Below are positions 1 through 6,952 of a stretch of 18,416 nucleotides of DNA, piece after piece. Origin of the DNA: an uncultured Bacilli bacterium (GTDB lineage Bacteria; Bacillota_I; Bacilli_A; RF39; UBA660); NCBI GenBank assembly GCA_944327425.1, contig CALVHJ010000014.1, forward strand, positions 1-18,416. Direction: 5' to 3'. The notes under the pieces were generated by a model. It saw only the letters and a program-made list of their open reading frames with translations. It did not search any database and was not told the origin of the DNA. Made by a program: the position numbers and the translations under genes. Position 1 is the first letter of the stretch. Every line of letters begins with the position of its first letter.

Positions 1-75
1 TAACGGCAACAACATCTTTTTATCAAATTAATTATCACTTACTTTGTGTTCTGCACACACTATTTGACAATTAAC

Positions 76-168
76 CTATTTTTCTTGCTTTTCAATTTCT
101 TTATATGTTAGATAATCTTCTATTTTTCCGGACTTTTGAAATTTTTTCCACGCTTCTTTTTTATTCAT
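76..168 (-). CDS. yqzL: YqzL-like small protein, 30 aa
   Basis: A 30-codon ORF begins at ATG 168 and ends at TAG 76. It has a good ribosome binding site (AGAAAGG, about 9 nt upstream). The product begins MNKKEAWKKFQKSGKIEDYL and continues TYKEIEKQEK. This resembles the YqzL family of very short Firmicute proteins (W-x-x-F-x-x-[ST]-G-x-I-[DE]-x-Y-L-x-YKE pattern), which in Bacillus lie just after era and before recO. Here it lies 52 nt downstream of era on the same strand, so size, sequence and position agree. No biochemical function is known to me for the family. The recO gene expected next is not visible in the remaining 75 bases. Confidence 0.78.
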   Translation of the reverse strand: MNKKEAWKKFQKSGKIEDYLTYKEIEKQEK

Positions 169-220
169 GATATTCAACCTTTCTATTTTAATTATGTTAA
201 TTCATGAATAATTTTATTCA

Positions 221-1102
221 CTAAAAATCAAGAAAACCTAATTCTTTGATGTAACGCTCTTTATCTTTCCAGTTTTTGATAGTTTTTACATATAGTTCTA
301 AATATACTTTTTTGCCTAACATATTTTCTAATTCTATTCTAGCTTTAGTTCCTACTTCTTTTAATCTTTCCCCTTTTTTGCCAATTATAATCTTTTTAAT
401 GGTATCTCGATCAACGATAATATCAACATGAATATTGATTAGATCTTTTTTTTCTTCATATAATGATGTATGACAAGTAAGACTATGAGGTATTTCTTCA
501 ACAGTTACATCAAATAATTTTTCTCTTACTATTTCGCTAATCATAAAATATTTGCTATTGCTGGTTTTTACCCCTTCAGGAAAGTATTTAACATCATCTT
601 TTAAATACTTTTTTATTACTTCGATAAGTCTTTCAATATTATCTTTAGTTAAAGCAGAAACAGGTACAATTTCAGCGAAAGGATATAAGTCTTTATATTC
701 ATTTATATTATATAAAATATCTTCATCACTTATTTTATCTATTTTATTTAAGACAAGGATGACTGGTGAATCCGTTTTTCTTAATATTTCCATAATAAAC
801 TTGTCTCCTTTACCTAAGCCAGATGATGCATCAACGACAAATAAGAGGCAGTCTATATCTTTTACTAAAGACATTGCTTGTTTATTAGTTATTTTTCCTA
901 ATTTATTAATGGGTTTAATTATTCCCGGAGTATCCATAAAAACTATTTGATAATTATCTTCATTATATATTCCTTGAATAATGTTACGGGTTGTCCCCGC
1001 TACTTTAGATGTAATAGCTACTTTTTCATTAATTAAAGTGTTTAATAAGGTAGATTTGCCTACATTAGGTCTTCCAATTAAACTTACAAAACCACTCTTC
1101 AT
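221..1102 (-). CDS. era: GTPase Era
   Basis: Era is an essential GTPase that binds the 3' end of 16S rRNA and helps mature the 30S subunit in the cytoplasm. The 293-residue product has the usual length. Visible motifs are the P-loop GRPNVGKS (residues 10-17), switch threonines TT at 37-38, DTPG (57-60), NKID (119-122) and SAL (149-151). A C-terminal KH RNA-binding domain follows, with IIGKKGERL around 239-247. The ATG at 1102 is preceded by a perfect AGGAGG about 5 nt away. It lies 9 nt after dgkA and is probably translated from the same mRNA as ybeY and dgkA, an arrangement conserved in Firmicutes. No oddities were seen. Confidence 0.97.
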   Translation of the reverse strand: MKSGFVSLIGRPNVGKSTLLNTLINEKVAITSKVAGTTRNIIQGIYNEDNYQIVFMDTPGIIKPINKLGKITNKQAMSLVKDIDCLLFVVDASSGLGKGDKFIMEILRKTDSPVILVLNKIDKISDEDILYNINEYKDLYPFAEIVPVSALTKDNIERLIEVIKKYLKDDVKYFPEGVKTSNSKYFMISEIVREKLFDVTVEEIPHSLTCHTSLYEEKKDLINIHVDIIVDRDTIKKIIIGKKGERLKEVGTKARIELENMLGKKVYLELYVKTIKNWKDKERYIKELGFLDF

Positions 1103-1111
1103 ATATCCCTC

Positions 1112-1540
1112 CTAAAATAATTTAGCAAATACATCTAAGAAATACGGCCCAAAAACAAATAAACTTATAACAATGGATACGATAGACATTACAAAACTAG
1201 CTGCTGAGCCACAGTCTTTAGCAACTTTAGCTAAAGGATGAATTTCAGTTGTTGTTAAATCAACAGCAGCTTCTATGGCTGTATTAATTAGTTCTAAAGC
1301 TAAAATGATACCTAAAGCGATAAATATTATCGCCCATTCAGATAATTTGATTTTAAATACTATGCCTAAGATTATAGCAAGTATGACAGCACATCCATGA
1401 ATCCATAAACTTTGTTCATAACGATAAGCATGAACTAAGCCATCAATGGAATATTTTATACTTTTTAAAAAACGCATTGGGCCATATACTTTAACCTTAT
1501 CTCTTTCAAAGTTATTATTATCTCGTGATTCCTGCTTCAT
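1112..1540 (-). CDS. dgkA: Undecaprenol kinase / diacylglycerol kinase family protein
   Basis: This is a small integral membrane lipid kinase. In Gram-positives the family mainly phosphorylates undecaprenol, recycling the lipid carrier for wall synthesis. The 142-residue product carries the family signature ELINTAIEAAVD (83-94), with the catalytic Glu and metal-binding Glu/Asp, followed by HPLAKVAKDCGSAAS (101-115). Three hydrophobic segments lie near 49-63, 69-88 and 115-133. The start at 1540 is supported by AGGAG 10 nt upstream and overlaps the ybeY 3' end by 23 nt. An internal ATG at codon 22 would give a more typical N-terminus but lacks a comparable ribosome binding site. It sits between ybeY and era, as in B. 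subtilis. Confidence 0.93.
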   Translation of the reverse strand: MKQESRDNNNFERDKVKVYGPMRFLKSIKYSIDGLVHAYRYEQSLWIHGCAVILAIILGIVFKIKLSEWAIIFIALGIILALELINTAIEAAVDLTTTEIHPLAKVAKDCGSAASFVMSIVSIVISLFVFGPYFLDVFAKLF

Positions 1541-1964
1541 TTAATATCAACTCCTGTAATTGAAACATTTCTTTTTCCGTTTCTTTATTCATATGATCAT
1601 ATCCTAGTAGATGAAGTAGTCCATGAACAGTTAAAAAACTTAATTCTCTTTTAATACTATGACCATAACTTTTAGCTTGTTCTTCCATTTTGGGAATACA
1701 TATATATATATCACCTAGAAGACGTATATCTAGATTAAAATCTGCTTTTTTATCTTCAAGGGCAAAGGATATAACATCGGTTTCTCTATCAATACCGCGA
1801 TAATCATTGTTTATTTTTCTAATTTCTTTTAAATCGACAAATATAATGCTGAAATTGGCATTTTTTACTTTTTCATGTTTTAAAACTCTTTTTATCACAT
1901 CATCTAGATAGTCGTATTTAAAAGATACATTTACTAAATCATTTATTGTATAGGTATTTGTCAT
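1518..1964 (-). CDS. ybeY: Endoribonuclease YbeY (rRNA maturation factor)
   Basis: YbeY is a zinc-dependent endoribonuclease involved in 16S rRNA 3' maturation and ribosome quality control. The 148-residue product has the metal-binding motif HGLLHLLGYDH, with His114, His118 and His124. It also has the conserved TDVISFAL (62-69) and GDI (84-86) segments. The start ATG overlaps the TGA of the upstream VanZ-like gene as ATGA (1961-1964), implying translational coupling. The 3' end overlaps dgkA by 23 nt. It works in the same process as Era, which is encoded two genes downstream. Confidence 0.96.
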   Translation of the reverse strand: MTNTYTINDLVNVSFKYDYLDDVIKRVLKHEKVKNANFSIIFVDLKEIRKINNDYRGIDRETDVISFALEDKKADFNLDIRLLGDIYICIPKMEEQAKSYGHSIKRELSFLTVHGLLHLLGYDHMNKETEKEMFQLQELILNEAGITR

Positions 1965-2584
1965 ATAATATTTACCCCCATCCGACTAAGTAAATATAAT
2001 ACCATAATTATTAAAATAATTAAACATAAAATATTATAAATTATATCTTTACCAAAAATACCAGGCAAATGTTTTTTGATAGCATTTAGAGCAATATAAA
2101 GAAGAAACCCCATAATAGCTCCCAGCGAGTTTAAAATAATATCATCAACATCAAAACTCCTGCCGATACAAAGTTGCACAAATTCAACAGTAGCACTAGA
2201 TATAACACTGACAATTAAAATGGGTAGAATTCTTTTAGGCTTAATGTATGTTGATATTAGATAACCAAAAGGAATAAATATAACAATGTTACCTATAACA
2301 TTCATAAAGAAAGCATCAGATCCGATTTTATAGCGAAATATTTCAGTAAAAGGTACTAGGTTATATCCTCTAACAGTGTTTAATTCAGCTCTGGTTAAAA
2401 GTTCATATAAAAGTAAAATGTAAATAATAAACAGAAGATTAGTAAATTCTTTGTAAAAAACTAGTTTTTCATTGCTACTTTTAATCGCAGCTATTCTAAC
2501 GACCGCTATAACAACTAAAAAGATAGTAAGCATTGGCCACATGTTATCAATTGATTCGGTTAGTATATTCATTATCATCTTCAT
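1961..2584 (-). CDS. VanZ-like family membrane protein
   Basis: The product is a polytopic membrane protein of about 207 residues with a VanZ-like domain. The recognisable core is YNLVPFTEIF followed by NVIGNIVIFIPFGYL, then a hydrophobic segment and QLCIGRSFDVDDIILNSLGA, the family's typical conserved run. Four to five membrane segments are visible. VanZ of the VanA cluster gives low-level teicoplanin resistance, but most chromosomal homologues have no established role and I claim none. The reading frame is open to an ATG at 2611. I chose ATG 2584 because AGGAG lies 11 nt upstream; GTG 2587 (8 nt from the same site) is equally plausible. The 5' end overlaps yqfD by 38 nt, and the 3' end is coupled to ybeY. 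In B. subtilis this slot holds phoH and pgpH. Confidence 0.82.
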   Translation of the reverse strand: MKMIMNILTESIDNMWPMLTIFLVVIAVVRIAAIKSSNEKLVFYKEFTNLLFIIYILLLYELLTRAELNTVRGYNLVPFTEIFRYKIGSDAFFMNVIGNIVIFIPFGYLISTYIKPKRILPILIVSVISSATVEFVQLCIGRSFDVDDIILNSLGAIMGFLLYIALNAIKKHLPGIFGKDIIYNILCLIILIIMVLYLLSRMGVNII

Positions 2585-3734
2585 CACTGGTATCACTCCT
2601 AGAATCATCAAAGTATTCTTTTATTCCAATTTGTTCTCTTACAGCAAGGAACATATCTATATATATATTATTATTTTTTAACTCTTTTTGCAAGACTTTT
2701 TCTTCAATAATAGATTCAAAATTGTCTAGTTTAAGTTCTAGTTTCTCATGAATAAGAGCGATACCTTTTTTTGTTGCTTCTTCTTCGTTATAGGTGATTT
2801 TTTCTATTTCTACTTCATATTCTTTTTGAAGATATACTTCAAAACCAAAAAAACTAAATAAAAACTTATTTTCTACTCTTTTTTCTTCACCTACCCGGCT
2901 TTTTAAAATAACAGTTTCAACACTTCCCTTTTTAATTAGAAAATTATAACGCATTTTACCTGTGTCTTTTACTTTTTCTTCGGTTAGAGGAATAGTGGCA
3001 TTTACTTGGTACCATACCTCAGCATAAACTGTACCACTAGCACAAATGCTTGTTTTAACTTCATCATTTAATTTAATGTTACCATTAATTAAAATGTCGC
3101 CCTTAGACACATAATCATTGATACTTACTTCGGCTACACCTCTTTTGGTGGTGATACTTTTAATAATTCCTGATTTTCCGGCAACTATATGACAAGTATT
3201 GGATGATTTATCATATTCATTAATTATTCGCTCTTCAACTCTAATATTAATAACCATGCCTTCTACATCTATTTCTAACCATTCGATTTTGTCTTTATAC
3301 TCTTCTTTAATATTAGCAATAATTTTTTCATATTCATCATAACTTTTTTTGAAGCTTAATCTTGTAACACCTGCCTCAGCTAGAGACGAGCTAATTAATT
3401 CTCTTAAATGTGAATCTTCATGAATGATATTTATTTTGACAATAATATTAGATAAAATGAGAAATATTATAACAGCAAAAATAATACCGGTAATTATTAA
3501 ATTGTTTTTCTTTAATTCTTCTTTTAGTTTATATATTCCGGTTTCATCTATTATTTCTACTTCAAAACTTACTAAGTATTTTTTGATTTTTTTTAAGTCA
3601 GATGATAATATTTGAAATTTTAAATAATTAGGTTCATATATAATGTTTTTAATATCGACATTAAGTTTGTTTAACTTTAATAAAAGATTTGTTTTTTTAG
3701 ATGTTTTTATGCGTACTAATAAATAATGTTTCAT
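2547..3734 (-). CDS. yqfD: Sporulation protein YqfD
   Basis: YqfD is a sporulation-associated membrane protein made in the mother cell under sigma-E in B. subtilis; its molecular role is poorly defined. The 395-residue product has a cytoplasmic N-terminal part (about 1-75) and one membrane segment around 79-99 (LIITGIIFAVIIFLILSNII). A large extracytoplasmic part follows. It contains the family's WLEIDVEGMVINIRVEER stretch and CHIVAGKSGIIKSI, then NDYVSKGDILINGNI and ASGTVYAEVWYQVNATIPL. The start ATG overlaps the yqfC stop as ATGA (3731-3734). The C-terminal tail is acidic (DDSRSDTSDEDDNE) and its DNA overlaps the VanZ-like gene. Together with yqfC it marks a spore-forming lineage. Confidence 0.92.
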   Translation of the reverse strand: MKHYLLVRIKTSKKTNLLLKLNKLNVDIKNIIYEPNYLKFQILSSDLKKIKKYLVSFEVEIIDETGIYKLKEELKKNNLIITGIIFAVIIFLILSNIIVKINIIHEDSHLRELISSSLAEAGVTRLSFKKSYDEYEKIIANIKEEYKDKIEWLEIDVEGMVINIRVEERIINEYDKSSNTCHIVAGKSGIIKSITTKRGVAEVSINDYVSKGDILINGNIKLNDEVKTSICASGTVYAEVWYQVNATIPLTEEKVKDTGKMRYNFLIKKGSVETVILKSRVGEEKRVENKFLFSFFGFEVYLQKEYEVEIEKITYNEEEATKKGIALIHEKLELKLDNFESIIEEKVLQKELKNNNIYIDMFLAVREQIGIKEYFDDSRSDTSDEDDNEYTNRIN

Positions 3735-3973
3735 CTTTTAAACTCCATATTATTAATTATACCTTTAATTAATATCTCATGTTTATCCATCTTAGATACC
3801 ACTAAGTCTTGACCACTAATTATTAAAATAAACTCTTTTAATTTTAATTCGATACTTTTATCACTTAGATTTAATAAATCAATATAATAATAGACATGGA
3901 GGCAGTCATTAAATATATCGATAAAATAGTCTTGGTCATATAAAAAGTTTTGTAAATTTTTTAATATTCGCAT
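3731..3973 (-). CDS. yqfC: Sporulation protein YqfC (YabP/YqfC family)
   Basis: This 80-residue protein belongs to the YabP/YqfC family. The match rests on the C-terminal pattern LKEFILIISGQDLVV followed by HEILIKGIINNMEF, which corresponds to the family's characteristic beta-rich ending, and on its position directly before yqfD. In B. subtilis yqfC is transcribed by sigma-E in the mother cell; its function is unknown. I chose ATG 3973 because AGGTG lies 6 nt upstream. A GTG at 3982 is in frame but overlaps that ribosome binding site. It heads the minus-strand operon running to yqzL. Confidence 0.85.
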   Translation of the reverse strand: MRILKNLQNFLYDQDYFIDIFNDCLHVYYYIDLLNLSDKSIELKLKEFILIISGQDLVVSKMDKHEILIKGIINNMEFKR

Positions 3974-3989
3974 AAAATTCACCTATATA

Positions 3990-3997
3990 ATTTTATG
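3990..3997 (-). promoter_or_regulatory. Possible sigma-E-like -10 element before yqfC
   Basis: On the minus strand the short gap between the preceding terminator and yqfC contains CATAAAAT. This matches the B. subtilis sigma-E -10 consensus CATACAAT at 7 of 8 positions. No convincing sigma-E -35 element is visible at the right distance, and the sequence is very AT-rich, so this is only a candidate. It is attractive because yqfC and yqfD are sigma-E genes in B. subtilis and sigE is encoded in this window. Confidence 0.25.
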
Positions 3998-4007
3998 CTT
4001 TTATTAA

Positions 4008-4034
4008 TTTAAAAAAACCTAATTATATAGGTTT
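4008..4034 (-). terminator. Intrinsic terminator of the HD-domain gene, overlapping its stop codon
   Basis: On the minus strand AAACCTA (4034-4028) pairs perfectly with TAGGTTT (4021-4015) across a 6-nt loop, and the stem is followed by a T-run. The last codons and the TAG stop (4021-4019) of the HD-domain gene lie inside the hairpin. It separates that gene from the yqfC operon. Confidence 0.75.
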
Positions 4035-4570
4035 ATTCTTCTAGCTATAATACGACGTTCTTTTTTTGAATCTGCAAGCTTAAAAGCCATTTCAATATAA
4101 GCTTTTTTACTAAATACTTCATAAATACTACATATTTTATCCATAATACAAATAATGACACTTTCTTTATATTTGGGTGGTTTAAAAGTTAGAGGAAACA
4201 TATGCTTGCTAATAATATCAGCTTCAATTCGGTTTACATCATAGTCCCGTCTAGCATTAAAAAGAGCAATAGTAGGATGGATACGGCCATGAAGGCCAAG
4301 ATCTTTAGTAGGTTTATATTTAGCATGCCAGTCATAAAGAAAATAATCATGAAGTAAAGCTCCTCTTATTAATTCTTTTTCATGAACTCTTAATTTTAAT
4401 AATTTACATAAGCGATAAGAAAAGTAAGCTACAGCAATACTATGTAATAGGCATGTTGTATTACCATGTTGGATGTATCTATTCATTTTTAAATACTTTT
4501 TATTACTCATAACTTCTTCTAAATAGCTTTTAAATACTAAATCTTCTACTACTCTATTTTTTATTTTCAT
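4019..4570 (-). CDS. HD-domain metal-dependent phosphohydrolase
   Basis: The product is a 183-residue HD-superfamily protein. Counting from the chosen start, the metal ligands are His43 (in LLHSIAVA), His74-Asp75 (GALLHDYFLYDWH) and Asp144 (IMDKICS). His98 (HPTIAL) and His123 (KHMFPL) add conserved intermediate histidines. HD proteins hydrolyse phosphate esters, often of nucleotides or cyclic dinucleotides; the substrate here is unknown. This compact type is common in Firmicutes and is generally annotated only as 'HD domain protein'. ATG 4570 follows AGGAG at 8 nt, whereas a TTG at 4588 would overlap the ribosome binding site. It has its own sigma-A-type promoter (4614-4642) and terminator, so it appears to be a single-gene unit. 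Confidence 0.88.
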   Translation of the reverse strand: MKIKNRVVEDLVFKSYLEEVMSNKKYLKMNRYIQHGNTTCLLHSIAVAYFSYRLCKLLKLRVHEKELIRGALLHDYFLYDWHAKYKPTKDLGLHGRIHPTIALFNARRDYDVNRIEADIISKHMFPLTFKPPKYKESVIICIMDKICSIYEVFSKKAYIEMAFKLADSKKERRIIARRINLYN

Positions 4571-4613
4571 TGTAATTTCTCCTAGCAAAATATATTAATT
4601 TTATTTATAAATA

Positions 4614-4642
4614 ATAGTAATATAAATTTATAATACTGTCAA
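4614..4642 (-). promoter_or_regulatory. Probable sigma-A promoter of the HD-domain gene
   Basis: On the minus strand a perfect -35 TTGACA (4642-4637) is followed after 17 bp by TACTAT (4619-4614), a 4 of 6 match to TATAAT. The start codon is about 44 nt downstream of the -10. The -35 overlaps the TGA stop of the upstream 82-residue gene. Confidence 0.55.
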
Positions 4643-4887
4643 TAATAATTATTTATTAAAGCATTTCTAACTTCTTTTATGAGATCTTTAATAATTTTTT
4701 CATCTTCAATAGTTTTAATTTCTTCTACTTTCTTATCTTTAATTATACCGCCATAAATATTTAGTAAACCATCTGTATACTTATTATCAGTATAAATAAT
4801 ATATTCTTTTTTATTTTTATAAGAAGTAGCTATAACATCAAATAAAGATGCATTAACTGCGATTATTTGTCTTTTCATGGCTCTCAT
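4639..4887 (-). CDS. Small hypothetical protein, possibly DUF1292-like
   Basis: This 82-residue protein is not recognised with certainty. Its middle part FDVIATSYKNKKEYIIYTDN followed by GLLNIYGGII resembles the DUF1292/YrzB pattern of small Firmicute proteins (a strand, then Y-[IV]-[IL]-Y-T-D, then a strand). The second half is a charged helix. There is no signal peptide or membrane segment, so it is probably cytoplasmic. I chose ATG 4887 because GAGAGG lies 7 nt upstream; an in-frame TTG at 4902 would overlap that site. Its 5' end overlaps the preceding gene by 35 nt, so the two are probably co-translated at the end of the rodZ-pgsA transcript. DUF1292 membership is a tentative inference. 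Confidence 0.6.
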   Translation of the reverse strand: MRAMKRQIIAVNASLFDVIATSYKNKKEYIIYTDNKYTDGLLNIYGGIIKDKKVEEIKTIEDEKIIKDLIKEVRNALINNYY

Positions 4888-5473
4888 AATATAACCTCTC
4901 AATACTTTCTTTGATAGTTGCTATTTTTTCTATAACAAGGGGATCAAGTTCGGATAACCTTCCCCCTTTTTCTAAGATATTATAATCATATAATAGGTCT
5001 TTATAAGCTTTTTTTACAGCTACACAACCTTCTAAGCTACATAATTCTTTGGTTCCATCAGCATGATTAAAATAAGTATCAGAATTTACAATAATATAAT
5101 CATCCGTCTTTTCAACTACTAGCATCATGGAAGGAAAAATATAAGAATCATCAACTTCATAAGCAACGTATTCAAGAGGATATTTATAATTATTTTCTTC
5201 AGGATCAACTTTTAGAAGAGGAATAGCTAAATCTTCGGTAATAGCTAAATTTAAAACAGCATTTTCAAAATCTGTAATAGATATAGCACTTGCTAATTGA
5301 CGCATTTTTAATAAATCATAATGATTACTTGATTCGTCTTGATAATCATAGTCCTCTTTAGGATCAAGAGGAATACTTTCTTTAGAAATGGCATTTTTTA
5401 ATATGGTCTCACCTAGAGTTAGAGTGCCTGCTAAAATTAGGGCACTAGCAAATATTTTAATATTTTCTTTCAT
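4853..5473 (-). CDS. Hypothetical protein with N-terminal membrane segment
   Basis: I do not recognise this 206-residue protein. It begins MKENIKIFASALILAGTLTL, a hydrophobic stretch with a short positive N-terminus that could be a signal peptide or anchor. The rest is soluble and acidic, and includes the pair Cys-Ser-Leu-Glu-Gly-Cys (around residue 150) and a helical, charged C-terminus. If exported, those two cysteines could form a disulfide; this is speculative. The ATG at 5473 lies one base after the pgsA TAA (TAATATG), so translation is probably coupled to pgsA; no strong ribosome binding site is visible. Its 3' end overlaps the next small gene. Location suggests an envelope-linked role, but nothing more can be said. 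Confidence 0.72.
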   Translation of the reverse strand: MKENIKIFASALILAGTLTLGETILKNAISKESIPLDPKEDYDYQDESSNHYDLLKMRQLASAISITDFENAVLNLAITEDLAIPLLKVDPEENNYKYPLEYVAYEVDDSYIFPSMMLVVEKTDDYIIVNSDTYFNHADGTKELCSLEGCVAVKKAYKDLLYDYNILEKGGRLSELDPLVIEKIATIKESIERLYYESHEKTNNRS

Positions 5474-5474
5474 A

Positions 5475-6068
5475 TTATTTAGCTTTAAAACTATCACGGG
5501 TATTGTAATAATACTCACAAGCACTAATTACTGATAAAATAGTAGCAATAATAATTAAAGCGTATCCTACATTAATACCTATTAACTCAAATGGCAAATT
5601 GTAAAACATGGTTAGAGCCATACCAATCATCATACACATGGTCTTAGCTTTACCGGTAAAAGAGGCTGCAACAACTTTACCTTTTTTACCACTGGCCATT
5701 TTAAATGAATCAACAAAGATATCACGGGTAATGATAATTACAGGTATAGCTATACTAATAAAACCATTATGACCTAACATTATTAAAACACCATTTACTA
5801 ATACTTTATCAGCGATAGCATCCATAACTTTACCAAAGTCGGTAACTAAATTTCTACTTCGAGCTATATGACCATCTAAAAAGTCAGTTAAAGCAGCTAG
5901 AACAAATAAAACACCAGCGATTAAATATTTTGAATCAACAATGATTCTTCCCGCAACTGTAAATTCCGGAAAATTAATTCCTAAAGAATCCCAGGGTACT
6001 ACTAATAATACTAAAATGATAATAGCCGTAATAATACGTCCGATTGTTAATTTGTTTGGTAAATTCAT
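5475..6068 (-). CDS. pgsA: CDP-diacylglycerol--glycerol-3-phosphate 3-phosphatidyltransferase
   Basis: PgsA makes phosphatidylglycerol phosphate from CDP-diacylglycerol and glycerol 3-phosphate, the committed step to phosphatidylglycerol and cardiolipin. The 197-residue membrane protein has the CDP-alcohol phosphatidyltransferase motif D-G-x2-A-R-x8-G-x3-D-x3-D intact: Asp65, Gly66, Ala69, Arg70, Gly79, Asp83, Asp87. The N-terminus NLPNKLTIGRI is typical of PgsA. ATG 6068 follows AGGAGG at 6 nt. It lies 12 nt downstream of the rodZ-like gene, matching the ymfM(rodZ)-pgsA order of Bacillus. The cinA-recA genes that follow there are absent; two unrecognised genes follow instead. Confidence 0.95.
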   Translation of the reverse strand: MNLPNKLTIGRIITAIIILVLLVVPWDSLGINFPEFTVAGRIIVDSKYLIAGVLFVLAALTDFLDGHIARSRNLVTDFGKVMDAIADKVLVNGVLIMLGHNGFISIAIPVIIITRDIFVDSFKMASGKKGKVVAASFTGKAKTMCMMIGMALTMFYNLPFELIGINVGYALIIIATILSVISACEYYYNTRDSFKAK

Positions 6069-6080
6069 GTTTATCCTCCT

Positions 6081-6551
6081 TTAAAACCTAACATAGCCTA
6101 TTTCACTTGTTATGTGGTTATCAATAGTAATTTGTTTTACACTCCAGACAATTGCCAAAATAACAAGTAAGAATATAACTATATATATACCAATATAATA
6201 AGCATTATTGTGCTTTCGTGGTTTTCTGGTGTATGGGCTTATAACTTTATTAGTCTCCTCTTTTCTTTTAGTTTTAGCAATTTTCTCTATTTCTTTTACA
6301 GGTATCTTAGATGTGTATTCAAACATATACTCATTAAACTCATCAATTAGCTTGTTGCTATCTAATCCCAAATATTTAGCATAACTACTAATATATTCTT
6401 TAAGCTCATATATATCTTTAAAACACCCGATTTTACCTTCTTCAATATTAAGTAAAAAATTTACATTAATATTTAAATCTGAACTGGCTTCTTCAATACT
6501 TACTCCTGATTGTTCACGAGTAGTTTTAAAGAGGCTCCCTATACTATCCAA
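6081..6551 (-). CDS. rodZ: RodZ-like helix-turn-helix membrane protein (short form)
   Basis: RodZ links the MreB cytoskeleton to the elongation machinery at the membrane. The 156-residue product has an N-terminal HTH_25-type domain (about 1-70; LFKTTREQSGVSIEEASSDL is the helix-turn-helix start). A basic linker follows, then one membrane segment (about 117-137). Only about 18 residues follow it, so the extracytoplasmic C-terminal domain of longer RodZ proteins is missing. The start is TTG at 6551, with AAGGAG 10 nt upstream; there is no ATG nearby. The identification rests on the domain order and on the position directly before pgsA, as with B. subtilis ymfM. It could also be an unrelated membrane-anchored XRE regulator. 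Confidence 0.8.
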   Translation of the reverse strand: MDSIGSLFKTTREQSGVSIEEASSDLNINVNFLLNIEEGKIGCFKDIYELKEYISSYAKYLGLDSNKLIDEFNEYMFEYTSKIPVKEIEKIAKTKRKEETNKVISPYTRKPRKHNNAYYIGIYIVIFLLVILAIVWSVKQITIDNHITSEIGYVRF

Positions 6552-6584
6552 AGTATCTTCACTCCTTCTTTACACGTTTTAAAA

Positions 6585-6952
6585 ATAATAATATTCATAA
6601 GCCATGTTCTGTTCCTCTGACTCGAGGCGACAAATATTTATCTTCTAGTTATAAACTAGACCCTTACGCCATTTTATTCTTTTGTAAGAGCTCTCCTACC
6701 AAAATTTGGATTTCTCACTCGTGGGGTTTACCGCGTTCCATTTCCACCGTTTCCGATTTCTTCGTCACTATGGCACTTTAAAGGATATACTCATGAGTAT
6801 AAACTTTTAGAGCTTTCTCCTGCCGTTAGCAAATTGCTACCCTAGGTTATTTTTTCCCTAAGCACGATCATTACAGCCATCACAGGTCTGTGTGAGCATG
6901 GACTTTCCTCTACATAATAAATTTATGCAGCATTTGTCCGAATATTATTATT
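6585..6952 (-). ncRNA. rnpB: RNase P RNA, bacterial type B
   Basis: This is the catalytic RNA of RNase P, which removes 5' leaders from pre-tRNAs. On the minus strand the universal signatures are present: GAGGAAAGTCC near the 5' end (6909-6899), the AAAGTGCCA-AGTGACGAAG core, GGAACGCGGTAAACC, CCCAAATTTTGGTAGG-like TCCAAATTTTGGTAGG, and AACAGAACATGGCTTA at the 3' end. The sequence closely follows the B. subtilis (type B) order. A perfect 13-bp P1 helix pairs 6952-6940 with 6597-6585, which sets the limits used here. The 3' part is short: after a CCTC-loop-GAGG stem the RNA runs directly into the terminal conserved segment, so the P19 hairpin of B. subtilis seems absent. The 5' strand of P1 overlaps the gpsB stop codon. 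Confidence 0.96.

Noticed and set aside
46..60. Small TGTG...CACA palindrome after yqzL
   Set aside because: The stem is only 4-5 bp, with no T-run on the minus strand, so it is not a credible terminator.
1..75. Possible start of recO on the minus strand
   Set aside because: The available TTG/ATG/GTG starts give short peptides that do not resemble RecO and have no ribosome binding site. The segment is too short to judge.
552..950. Plus-strand open frame within era, and similar frames within yqfD, sigE, spoIIGA and polC
   Set aside because: They are antisense shadows of well-identified genes, without ribosome binding sites or recognisable products.
1961..2584. VanZ-like gene as a glycopeptide-resistance determinant
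   Set aside because: There are no vanHAX or vanRS genes nearby, and VanZ-like domains are widespread in Firmicutes without a link to resistance.
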